Assembly: GCA_016126655.1 (NCBI GenBank)
Contig: CP065955.1
Location: 1,099,001-1,163,000, forward strand
DNA from: Aerococcaceae bacterium zg-1292
Lineage (GTDB): Bacteria > Bacillota > Bacilli > Lactobacillales > Aerococcaceae
DNA length: 64,000 nucleotides
Reading direction: 5' to 3'
In this document: positions 18,312-25,926 of the stretch, one piece after another
Numbering within the stretch: position 1 is the stretch's first letter
Layout of the letters: every line of letters starts with the position of its first letter
Notes under the pieces: generated by a model
The model's database searches: none
What the model saw: the letters and a program-made list of their open reading frames with translations, nothing else
Told to the model about the DNA's origin: nothing
Program-made: the position numbers and the translations under genes

Positions 18312-19721
18312 ATGAAACGAGTTGAAACCCCAACAGAAGTATTACAAGTAGAAATCGAGCGAATCAATGATAAAGGGTTTGGATATGCCCATTATGTCCA
18401 CCCACCCAAACAAGGTTCTCAAGGCAAGCATTTGCATTTAAATATTCCTTATACCGTACCTGGGGATGTAGTGGAGGTGACAGTACCTAATGCCAGTGGG
18501 CGTAAGAAAGCTACCCGCGACTATGATGCACTGATTAAACCTAGTCCAATGCGAAATTTAACCATTCCGCATGATGACAGAGTAATTAGTGGGACACCTT
18601 TGATTTATATGAATTATCAGGAACAGTTGAAATACAAAGAAAATCTTGTTAAAAAATTTTTAACCGATAAAGGTTTTGATTCAAGTGTCGTAAGCCCCAT
18701 TGTAGGCATGGAAAATCCGAATCGTTATCGCAACAAAATGGAGTTAACTTTTGGTTCGAATAATACCTTGGGGATGCATCAACAAGGTAATTATCGTAAT
18801 GTTATTGATATGAAAGACTCATACATTGCGCCTGAAACAATGATTGATGTTAAACAAATCATTCAATCTTGGCAATTGCGTCATCATATACCAGGATATG
18901 AGAAAGAGTCTCGTACTGGTGTTTTGCGTCATTTGTTAATGCGCCAGTCTTTTGCAACGAATGAATTAATGATTGTTATCTATGCTACTGTTAGCCCCGA
19001 TGCGTATACTGATGCGATTGAGGAATTAAAACAATTATTATTGGAGCGTTTTTCACAATTAGCAAGTTTTCAGTGGATTGTGAATGTAACGTCCTTTGAA
19101 CGATTACATGCTGACAATAAATATTTGTTGCATGGTAGAGAGTATATCATGGACCAGTTAAATGGTTTTGACTATCGCATTTGGCCGGATACATTTTTCC
19201 AAGCTAATCCTGTTCAAGCTGAAAAAATGGTGCAAATTGCTATGGAAATGGCTAATGTTCATGCCGATATGCGTATTTTAGATTTGTATTGTGGGGTTGG
19301 GACTTTTAGTTTACCGCTTGCTAAGACATGTTCTGAATTGGCTGGCATTGAAATTGTTGAGTCATCCATAGTGTCTGCACGACGCAATGCTTCAGATAAT
19401 GCAATAGGCAATACTACTTTCTTTGTTAATGATGCGAAAAATGGTTTGCGGACTCTGAATGAAGATTGGGGTATGCCGGACATGTTATTAATCAATCCCC
19501 CACGCAGTGGTGCCGGTGGTAAAGTGATGCGTGCAATCGGCCGATTAGGTACTGAAAAAGTGATTTATGTATCATGCAGTCCGAAGTCACTGGCTGATGA
19601 TTTAGTGAGTCTATTGCCTTTTGGGTATCGATTGAAGCAAGTAGTGCCGGTCGATCAATTTCCTCATACTAATCATGTCGAGTGTGTGGTATTGATGTCA
19701 AAGGATGCACCCACTGAGTAG
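18312..19721 (+). CDS. rlmD: 23S rRNA (uracil-5)-methyltransferase, RlmD/RlmCD-like
   Basis: Transfers a methyl group from SAM to a uracil C5 in 23S rRNA. An N-terminal TRAM-like region is followed by a Rossmann domain with DLYCGVGTFSLPLA (motif I), INPPRSGAGG, and the catalytic cysteine in YVSCSPKSLADD; the end is HTNHVECVVLM. The CxxxxxCGGC iron-sulfur motif is replaced (IPHDDRVISGTPLIYMNYQEQ), with no cysteine in about the first 110 residues. AGGAGCGG precedes ATG 18312. Its 3' end is a frequent target of integrative elements, and an accessory region does follow it. Confidence 0.88.
   Translation: MKRVETPTEVLQVEIERINDKGFGYAHYVHPPKQGSQGKHLHLNIPYTVPGDVVEVTVPNASGRKKATRDYDALIKPSPMRNLTIPHDDRVISGTPLIYMNYQEQLKYKENLVKKFLTDKGFDSSVVSPIVGMENPNRYRNKMELTFGSNNTLGMHQQGNYRNVIDMKDSYIAPETMIDVKQIIQSWQLRHHIPGYEKESRTGVLRHLLMRQSFATNELMIVIYATVSPDAYTDAIEELKQLLLERFSQLASFQWIVNVTSFERLHADNKYLLHGREYIMDQLNGFDYRIWPDTFFQANPVQAEKMVQIAMEMANVHADMRILDLYCGVGTFSLPLAKTCSELAGIEIVESSIVSARRNASDNAIGNTTFFVNDAKNGLRTLNEDWGMPDMLLINPPRSGAGGKVMRAIGRLGTEKVIYVSCSPKSLADDLVSLLPFGYRLKQVVPVDQFPHTNHVECVVLMSKDAPTE
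19673..19685 (+). repeat. Attachment-site-like core in the 3' end of rlmD
   Basis: TCATGTCGAGTGT lies within the last codons of rlmD and is repeated exactly at 20132-20144. This is the segment (Asn-His-Val-Glu-Cys-Val) used as attB by elements that insert in rumA/rlmD genes. Confidence 0.5.
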
Positions 19722-20131
19722 ATGAAGTATTGTCAATAAAGGCTTATTCAATGGCTATCGTTAAAAGGTATCGGTAGGGTTGAGTAGGTCTTTGTGTTTT
19801 GAAGAAAAATGTATTGTGTGGGAAGTGGTCGATAGAATAGGGTTGACACTAGGGGATGTATATTGGGGGAGATGCACCCACTAAAAATATATGGATTTGA
19901 TGCTGAAGGAGGGTACTGTGTCGTGTGGAGGAGAAATGAAGATAGCGTAAATGATACAAAGAGAATATAAATGACATCTGAAAGATGGGCAAATACAGGG
20001 CTTTAAATAATATAAGAAAATAATAAATAAGTAGGCTACTATAGCAAACAGTGCTAGAGATTTTTTGTTTTATAAAGGGGTGTCAACTTACAAAAATAGG
20101 GTGTCAAATATGATTAGTTTGCAAAGACCAT
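19722..20131. other. Non-coding interval between two att-like repeats
   Basis: About 410 bp without a convincing gene; short frames are broken. It contains GGGTGTCAA twice (about 20080 and 20100) flanking CTTACAAAAAT, which could be the end of a lost IS. It is most simply a scar of an excised or eroded element. Confidence 0.45.
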
Positions 20132-20144
20132 TCATGTCGAGTGT
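20132..20144 (+). repeat. Second copy of the rlmD attachment-site-like core
   Basis: Exact 13-bp copy of the rlmD segment at 19673-19685, outside any gene, 459 bp downstream of it. The accessory genes begin about 250 bp further on. Confidence 0.5.
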
Positions 20145-20274
20145 TAACAATGTTGGTTAAGGAAAAATAATGAAGCATAGAAAGGCTTGAAATCAACACA
20201 TCAGAGAACGTAGAAGAAATTTTGTACTTTCTTTTGTATTTGGAGAACTTGGTGCGAGGATTTTAGGTTTTATA

Positions 20275-20324
20275 GTTGAGTAGACAAGAATGATATTTAG
20301 GGGTTGAGTTGATAAGAATAATAT
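20275..20324 (+). repeat. Imperfect 22-bp direct repeat upstream of the controller gene
   Basis: Copies at 20275-20296 and 20303-20324 match at 19 of 22 positions (core GTTGAGT, GA, AAGAAT, ATAT). The spacing is 28 bp. It lies just before the operator and may be a second regulator site. Confidence 0.45.
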
Positions 20325-20325
20325 A

Positions 20326-20365
20326 TACCATAAAAGTACCGTTTATGGTACTTTTATGGTACAAT
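20326..20365 (+). promoter_or_regulatory. Controller-protein operator overlapping an extended -10
   Basis: A perfect 15-bp inverted repeat, TACCATAAAAGTACC and its complement (20326-20340 and 20347-20361), is centred on GTTTAT. The extended -10 TGGTACAAT (20357-20365) overlaps the right arm. Occupancy by the downstream regulator would block transcription, the usual logic of restriction-modification control. Confidence 0.6.
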
Positions 20366-20392
20366 GAGACAAATAAATTGAAAGGACTTGCT

Positions 20393-20608
20393 ATGAAAAT
20401 AAGCTATGTAAATTTATGGAAACAGCTAGAAATAAGGAGGATATCAAGAAAAGATTTTCGTAAAAATTCAGGTATAGGATCTAGCACTTATACAAAATTA
20501 ATAAACGATAAAGACATATCAACTTCTTCACTTATGAAAATTTGTGATTTTTTAGATTGTGAACTACATGAAGTGGCAAGCTGTATTAGAGATGACAATA
20601 AGGAGTAA
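20393..20608 (+). CDS. Cro/CI-type controller protein of the restriction-modification locus
   Basis: A 71-residue helix-turn-helix protein of the HTH_26 (YozG-like) type: ISYVNLWKQLEIRRISRKDF, then a recognition helix around SSTYTKLINDKDISTSSLMK. Small regulators of this kind sit in front of many type II restriction-modification genes and time their expression. ATG 20393 follows AAAGGA; an earlier in-frame start lies inside the operator palindrome and is unlikely. The methyltransferase gene starts two bases after its stop, so they form one operon. Confidence 0.8.
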   Translation: MKISYVNLWKQLEIRRISRKDFRKNSGIGSSTYTKLINDKDISTSSLMKICDFLDCELHEVASCIRDDNKE

Positions 20609-20610
20609 AA

Positions 20611-21777
20611 ATGAACGTTGTGAATAAATCAGAATATATTTTTAATAAAAGAACTAAGCTGAATGCAACACGTAAAGAGTTTGCGGATTCGTTAGGTTTT
20701 AATAAAGAAGAAGAAAAGAAGCTAAAACTTTGGGAAGAGGGAATTGAAGAAATTCCTGAATATATATATGACAAAATAAAATCATTTGATATTGAGCCGA
20801 AATATTTAATTAATAGTAATGAAGAATATAAATTCACACAAATTGATCTATTCGCAGGAATAGGTGGGATTAGGTTAGGATTTCAGTATAATGGTGGAAA
20901 AACAGTTTTTTCATCTGAATGGGACAAATTTGCTAAAAAAACTTATAAAGCTAACTTTGGAGAGGATCCAGAGGGGGATATTACATTAATTGATCCATCA
21001 GAAATTCCCAATCATGATATCTTGTTAGCTGGATTTCCTTGCCAGCCTTTTTCAAATGCGGGCTTAAAGTTAGGATTTGAGGATACACGCGGTACGCTAT
21101 TTTTTAACATTGCATCTATATTAAAAGAAAAGAGACCAAAAGCTTTTATGTTAGAAAATGTAAAATCTTTAGGAAGCCATGATAAAGGCAGGACAATGAC
21201 AGTAATTTTGAATACATTAGACGAGTTAAATTACTATGTACCAAATCCAGAAGTATTAAATGCCTATAATTTTGGGGTCCCTCAAAACAGAGAAAGAATA
21301 ATTATTGTTGGTTTTAACAAGGATTATTTACCGGAATCATACGAAGATTTTAAGTATCCTGTAGGGAAAAAAGACCCTAATATTTCTGTTGGAGATATCT
21401 TGGAAAAGGAAGTAAATGAAAAGTATACAATTTCTGATAAACTTTGGAGCGGTCATCTTGAGAGGAAAGAAAAACATATAGAAAAAGGGAATGGATTTGG
21501 ATTCAGTTTATTCAATGAAGACAGCAAGTATACAAGTACAATAAGTGCAAGATACTATAAAGATGGCAGTGAGGCATTGATTGAACAAGAAGGTATGAAT
21601 CCTAGAATGCTAACACCAAGAGAATGTGCAAGACTTCAAGGGTTTCCTGAGGACTACATTATTCCCGTATCAAATGCACAGTCATATAAACAATTTGGAA
21701 ATTCTGTGTGTATTAATGTAATTGATGAAGTAGCTAAAAAGATGATTGATTATATGGAAAAATATAATATTATTTAA
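20611..21777 (+). CDS. DNA (cytosine-5)-methyltransferase A
   Basis: Protects host DNA by methylating cytosine at C5. The first ~72 residues form a small helical, HTH-like extension, as in ScrFI/EcoRII-type enzymes. The catalytic fold follows: motif I DLFAGIGG (79-86), catalytic C144 in GFPCQPFSNAG, motif VI LENVK (181-185), motif VIII QNRERIIIVG, and motifs IX/X RECARLQGFPEDY and QFGNSVCINV. The normal length of 388 residues and complete motifs suggest activity. It is co-transcribed with the controller and converges on the endonuclease operon. Specificity (CCNGG or CCWGG) is inferred from the neighbouring endonuclease type only. Confidence 0.9.
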   Translation: MNVVNKSEYIFNKRTKLNATRKEFADSLGFNKEEEKKLKLWEEGIEEIPEYIYDKIKSFDIEPKYLINSNEEYKFTQIDLFAGIGGIRLGFQYNGGKTVFSSEWDKFAKKTYKANFGEDPEGDITLIDPSEIPNHDILLAGFPCQPFSNAGLKLGFEDTRGTLFFNIASILKEKRPKAFMLENVKSLGSHDKGRTMTVILNTLDELNYYVPNPEVLNAYNFGVPQNRERIIIVGFNKDYLPESYEDFKYPVGKKDPNISVGDILEKEVNEKYTISDKLWSGHLERKEKHIEKGNGFGFSLFNEDSKYTSTISARYYKDGSEALIEQEGMNPRMLTPRECARLQGFPEDYIIPVSNAQSYKQFGNSVCINVIDEVAKKMIDYMEKYNII

Positions 21778-21806
21778 AGAAGAGTGCGATTATTCGCACT
21801 CTTCTT
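21777..21806. terminator. Bidirectional terminator between the two halves of the R-M locus
   Basis: AAGAAGAGTGCGA / TCGCACTCTTCTT perfect 13-bp stem with a 4-nt loop. It overlaps the last codons of the minus-strand glycosylase remnant. Confidence 0.75.
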
Positions 21807-22948
21807 CATTATGATATACAAAATCGTCCATTGAAATTATTCCTTGGTTAATTAAAGATTGAGGTAAACTATCTTCACTGGTCAAATTGTATCCGCTAAA
21901 CTCATCTACTAAAATATCTAATTTTTTGCATTTTTTTAGCACATTATTTTCTAATAAACATTCATATTCAATTGGGACAAAAGCTGTTACATTTGAATTC
22001 TCGTTTTTAAGATAAACTAAGTCATCAAGATGTTTTTTTAGGCCAACACATGTATGCTTTAACCTACAGCTATAGCAGGCTATAGGGTTAATTCCTCTTA
22101 GTTGCTTGTTTCCTGTTGTTCCATATCTTTGGCACCATAAGACATCAAAAAAAGTTTTCATATTAGTTTTGTTTGATTGACTTGATAGCAATATTAGTCT
22201 TTCTAATTTTCCTAGATTGTTGAATTGATTAAAAAATTCGATTCTTTCATTTATGCCTAATGGATAATTAAAGAATGTTTCTATCCAAGTATCAATTGGA
22301 ATCGCCTCGGTATTTGAAAATCCTTGCTGTAAGAAACAAGCCGTTGCTTTTTCTGAGTAACCTTTAAGCTTTAAACCGTTAGTATAAAAATTAATAAAAA
22401 ATTCTTTACTCCAACTTGAGTAGTTTTTATCAATATTCATATATGAACTAATAAAATATGCTGACCTCCACCCGTTACGATTGAATGCGTCCACTAATCT
22501 TTAAGTTATATATTTTTCTTTTTCAGTAAGATAACCATTTGTACATAGAGGTGCAGATATATTTTCTATAAATTTATTCTTATTTTGGGGCCAAGATCTC
22601 TCCATCGAATAGAAGTCAATAGAGTCAATGGTTACTTTTTTTGTAAAGTACTTTTTAAATAATTTTCTCATTGTAATATCTAAAATTGAGAAGGTACTAA
22701 ACTCTATATGATTGCCACTTTTTACATCTTTTAAATTCGGTAAAATATATATTTCTAAATGCTCCCATTTACTTGGCAGTATTGCTCTTTCACCAAAAAT
22801 ACTAAGGAAGTTATACAACATTCTCATTTCACTTTGCCTTCTAGTTTTTGGTTGCCACGCAGAGATAAATCTAACTATGGAAAATATTTCATCATAGTAC
22901 TTTCCATAAGGAATATAGTCTCCATAAGATATTTTTATATAATTTCAT
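21790..22948 (-). pseudogene. Broken helix-hairpin-helix DNA glycosylase of the R-M operon
   Basis: One reading frame runs from about 22937 to 21790, interrupted by an in-frame TAA at 22501-22503. The C-terminal part shows GLKLKGYSEKATACFLQQG (helix-hairpin-helix), then a Pro-Ile-Asp-Thr segment where the HhH-GPD catalytic Asp belongs, and C-x18-C-x2-C-x5-C resembling the EndoIII iron-sulfur loop. No start codon is in frame at the 5' end. The ATG overlapping the upstream gene's stop (22946-22948) is in another frame, and one extra A in ATGAAATTAT explains this. Such enzymes repair T:G mismatches from deaminated 5-methylcytosine, which would suit this locus. The substrate is inferred. Confidence 0.65.
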
Positions 22949-23304
22949 AGATCTTTTATAAAAGATTCATAATCGGTATGTCCGTTGCAACAATCTATCA
23001 TATCTTGCACTGAAATTTTGTCAGAGACTCCGATTCTGTTTTCTAGTTCATGTTTTATAAAATCAAGGTTTAAGCTTTGTTGAGGTTGATTTAATAATAG
23101 TAAAAAAGTTGCGTCACAGTAATCATCAAATATTTCATAGCTAACAGTTACAGGAAAAGCAAGAATCCTTTCATTATTATTAAATGAATTTATATATATT
23201 ATAGGAAACTGTGGTAAATCAGGATAAAAAAGCTCAATCTTTGGTATCCATTGTATAGGAAGATATTCAATTTTGATTTTAATTTCATTATTTAATAAAA
23301 ACAT
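22945..23304 (-). CDS. Small unknown protein of the R-M operon
   Basis: A 119-residue protein that I do not recognise. It is rich in Ile/Leu/Phe with acidic stretches and no obvious membrane segment; the end DMIDCCNGHTDYESFIKDL looks like a small helical domain. ATG 23304 follows GAGGAG closely; a GTG four codons upstream overlaps that site. It lies one base after the endonuclease stop, and its own stop overlaps the putative glycosylase start, so it belongs to the same coupled operon. Confidence 0.6.
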   Translation of the reverse strand: MFLLNNEIKIKIEYLPIQWIPKIELFYPDLPQFPIIYINSFNNNERILAFPVTVSYEIFDDYCDATFLLLLNQPQQSLNLDFIKHELENRIGVSDKISVQDMIDCCNGHTDYESFIKDL

Positions 23305-23305
23305 T

Positions 23306-24127
23306 TTACTCCTCACAATAATATGTTTCTTTAATTAAGCTGTTCCAGTAGTTGTTATTAGCTCTCCATTGAGAATATGGTCTTTTATTACCTTGATACA
23401 TACCGCTATCAAAAAAGACAGTACCTTCTCGAACTAATTCTATCCAGTCATGATAATTAAAAGGATCACCAAAACATATTCTATTATATCTTCCAGATGA
23501 ATCTGTCTTACAAGTAAACCAACCTTGGTCATTGAATTTATCCTCAAGTTTTTCTCTTAAGCATTTATCTTTTCTTTTTGTTGTTGGTGATGTTATTCCG
23601 AACCACCTTGCTAGTATTAAATCATCTATTTGAAATTCTACTGGAATAATGTTATATTTATCAATCCTTTGATCTTTTGAGAAGGAGTATATTGCAAGAA
23701 TATCTAAATTGTCATCAATAACTAATTTTTGTCCATAAATGTTAAAACCATGTATTTTTGGAACTACAGCACCAGACCAAGAACATCTGTTATTCTTTAA
23801 TGGATTTGGTGTACCAAAAATAGAGCAGAAAGAATCTTGTTTTTCAGAAGCAGTGGAACCACTAAATAGATTTATAAAATTGCCATCCTTAAAAATATAT
23901 CTGTTTGCAGACCAATCGCCAAATGTTGTTTTAGATGTTGTTTCATTTTTTAGTTCATATCCATAAATGTCGGCTGCGTTATTTGCATTAGCTTTAATTA
24001 AAAACTGTCTTTCTAGCCAATGCCCACCTCTACCATCATGACGTTCATTAGTTCCTGTAAAATCTGTAATTTTTCCACATACATTTTCTCTGAAAATTTT
24101 TATTATTTCTTCTTTAGCATTAATCAT
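23306..24127 (-). CDS. Type II restriction endonuclease, MvaI/BcnI (LlaMI-like) family
   Basis: A 273-residue endonuclease candidate. GRGGHWLERQF (32-42) resembles the conserved segment of MvaI/BcnI-type enzymes, and D53 followed by E58-L59-K60 in ADIYGYELK fits a PD-(D/E)xK catalytic centre. LlaMI and relatives cut CCNGG or related sites and occur with paired C5-methyltransferases, as here. The start overlaps the end of methyltransferase B. The gene is intact, so the system may be functional. Recognition sequence is inference. Confidence 0.75.
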   Translation of the reverse strand: MINAKEEIIKIFRENVCGKITDFTGTNERHDGRGGHWLERQFLIKANANNAADIYGYELKNETTSKTTFGDWSANRYIFKDGNFINLFSGSTASEKQDSFCSIFGTPNPLKNNRCSWSGAVVPKIHGFNIYGQKLVIDDNLDILAIYSFSKDQRIDKYNIIPVEFQIDDLILARWFGITSPTTKRKDKCLREKLEDKFNDQGWFTCKTDSSGRYNRICFGDPFNYHDWIELVREGTVFFDSGMYQGNKRPYSQWRANNNYWNSLIKETYYCEE

Positions 24128-25211
24128 TTATATCCTCCTTAAATAATTCTTGAAATATTTTTTCTAATACTTGTACAACAATACTATTACCTGCTTGTTT
24201 ATAGAGACTCGTATTGCTTGACATAATACTAGCTTTATCAAAATCTGAGTCTGACATCCCCATAAACCTCCAAGTTTCACGAGGAGTAAGTCTTCTGGCT
24301 GGATAAAGTCCTTTCTCATTTTTAGGACCAGAAACAACTTGTCTTCTTTTTTTCTCTAAAAAATCCCTTAAAAATGTACCTTTCCAATAATTAGAATCAA
24401 TACAGTAAATATAATCTTGCTTGATTGGTGAACTAGTAGATTGATTGTTTTTTAGATAAAAGTTTGATTCTACATTTTCTTGTAAGAAATCAGATACTTT
24501 TATTTCAAGATCTACCTTGTTTGGAAAAATAAATTCATTTTTTGGATTTAGAATGCTTATGCAAAATACTCTGTCCCTACTTTGGGGGATTCCGAAGTCT
24601 TTGCTATTAAGGGTATCCCAATAATTTGTATAGCCTAGAGATTCTAAATAATTGAGGAATTTGTCAAAATTTGGCTTATGTTTAGACCCAACAAGATTTT
24701 TTACATTTTCCATCATTAAATATTTAGGTTTCTTTTCTTCAATGATTTTACAGCATTCCCATAACAAAGATGATCTTGTTCCAGAATTTTCATCTAAACC
24801 ATTTTGGTATCCTGCAACAGAAATATCTTGGCATGGGAAAGAATAAGTAAAAAAATCAAAATCTGGTAGCGATTTAGGGTCTATTAAATTTATATCTCCA
24901 AAGTTGTTACTTAGTTTATTTGCTAAGTACATATCTTTTAATTTTTGTCCTTTTAATCTATTTACTCTATTTTCAAAAGTTTTATAATCAAGCGGGACAT
25001 TTATCCTAAGTAAATAAGATCTCATCTCTTCTTCGCTAATACTTAGATTTTCATTCCTTTTTTTCAAAAAATCTGTATGTATTGATGCATATGATAAGAT
25101 TACATCACCATCAATTTCAGATATTCCAACAACCTCATGTTTTACACCAATATTTTTTAATGCAACTCGCTGGCTTCCATAACCAGCAAAAGCCTCAAAT
25201 ACTCTAATCAA
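24120..25211 (-). CDS. DNA (cytosine-5)-methyltransferase B
   Basis: Second C5-methyltransferase of the locus, 363 residues. Motif I FEAFAGYGSQ lies at the very N terminus, then an inserted helical region (about 45-105), motif IV with catalytic C127 in SFPCQDISVAG, motif VI MENVKNL, motif VIII QSRDRVFCISI, and motifs IX/X RRLTPRETWRFMGM and QAGNSIVVQVL. It resembles the second enzyme (ScrFIB-like) of two-methyltransferase CCNGG systems and differs clearly from enzyme A, so it is not a recent duplication. The start overlaps the ASCH gene stop and the stop overlaps the endonuclease start. Confidence 0.9.
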   Translation of the reverse strand: MIRVFEAFAGYGSQRVALKNIGVKHEVVGISEIDGDVILSYASIHTDFLKKRNENLSISEEEMRSYLLRINVPLDYKTFENRVNRLKGQKLKDMYLANKLSNNFGDINLIDPKSLPDFDFFTYSFPCQDISVAGYQNGLDENSGTRSSLLWECCKIIEEKKPKYLMMENVKNLVGSKHKPNFDKFLNYLESLGYTNYWDTLNSKDFGIPQSRDRVFCISILNPKNEFIFPNKVDLEIKVSDFLQENVESNFYLKNNQSTSSPIKQDYIYCIDSNYWKGTFLRDFLEKKRRQVVSGPKNEKGLYPARRLTPRETWRFMGMSDSDFDKASIMSSNTSLYKQAGNSIVVQVLEKIFQELFKEDIND

Positions 25212-25690
25212 TTTAACTCCTTACAAATATGCTCTGGATATATTTCATCTAGTGCGTTAATTATTTTATTACCAACTAAAATTGTGTTATCTTCTATAAA
25301 ATCTTGAATATCAGGAAAATTGTTAAGTAAAATATAAGATTGCGGTGCTCTAAAATTAGGGAAATTATTTTGAAGTTGTTTTAAAGATATAGGTTTAATT
25401 TTCTGTATCCCTTTTATTTCTACTGCATATCTATAATTTTCTGAGTACTTAGCAATTCTTTTGCTAACCAAATCATCATTTTCATATTGAGCTTTCCAGT
25501 CTTTTAGACTGTGTTTCTTGTTAAAGTAAATGATTCCACAGATAGATTTTATGGGTTTGCTAATGTACATATAAGCATAATCACAATTTTGAGGGAAATT
25601 TCTTCTGTATTCGATTAATTTTCTTTGATCAATAATTTGTTCGAAAATTTTTGGCCAAAAGCTAATCAAAGGTATAATTTTGTTACTCAT
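25208..25690 (-). CDS. ASCH/PUA-like domain protein
   Basis: A 160-residue protein with the outline of the ASCH/EVE (PUA-like) fold: SFWPKIFEQIIDQRKLIEYRR at the N terminus, then a YMYISKPIKSICGIIYF strand pair. Such domains bind RNA or modified bases. In this operon a role in reading modified DNA or in regulation is possible but unproven. ATG 25690 is chosen because it overlaps the stop of the decayed regulator upstream (stop 25683-25685), a coupled arrangement; a GTG four codons earlier is less likely. Confidence 0.65.
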   Translation of the reverse strand: MSNKIIPLISFWPKIFEQIIDQRKLIEYRRNFPQNCDYAYMYISKPIKSICGIIYFNKKHSLKDWKAQYENDDLVSKRIAKYSENYRYAVEIKGIQKIKPISLKQLQNNFPNFRAPQSYILLNNFPDIQDFIEDNTILVGNKIINALDEIYPEHICKELN

Positions 25691-25904
25691 TAATATTATC
25701 ACTCTCCATGATAGTTTCTATTATATCGTCAGCCTTGTAATCAACGACTTCACATATTTTTTTAAAATGTCAGAGGTGACATTTTCACATTTACCAAGAT
25801 TTGCTATAGATGTAGCAATGATTCCAGTAAGTTCTTATAGATTTTTGCGATACTTTTCTTGTCAATCAGTAATTTCCGTAGCTTGCTATAGCTAATTTTC
25901 TCAT
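25683..25904 (-). pseudogene. Remnant of a second Cro/CI-type controller gene
   Basis: The last part reads cleanly as IANLGKCENVTSDILKKICE followed by VVDYKADDIIETIMES, the C-terminal half of an HTH_26 regulator like the one at 20393. Upstream, the frame is broken by stops and shifts, so no complete protein can be made. It lies in the place a controller would occupy for the ASCH-methyltransferase-endonuclease operon. Loss may have changed how the operon is expressed. Confidence 0.6.
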
Positions 25905-25926
25905 AGTTTATCTAAATTTGCTACGT

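Noticed and set aside
20080-20110. Intact insertion-sequence end at the GGGTGTCAA repeats
   Set aside because: Two short direct copies without a transposase or matching inverted end are too little to name an IS.
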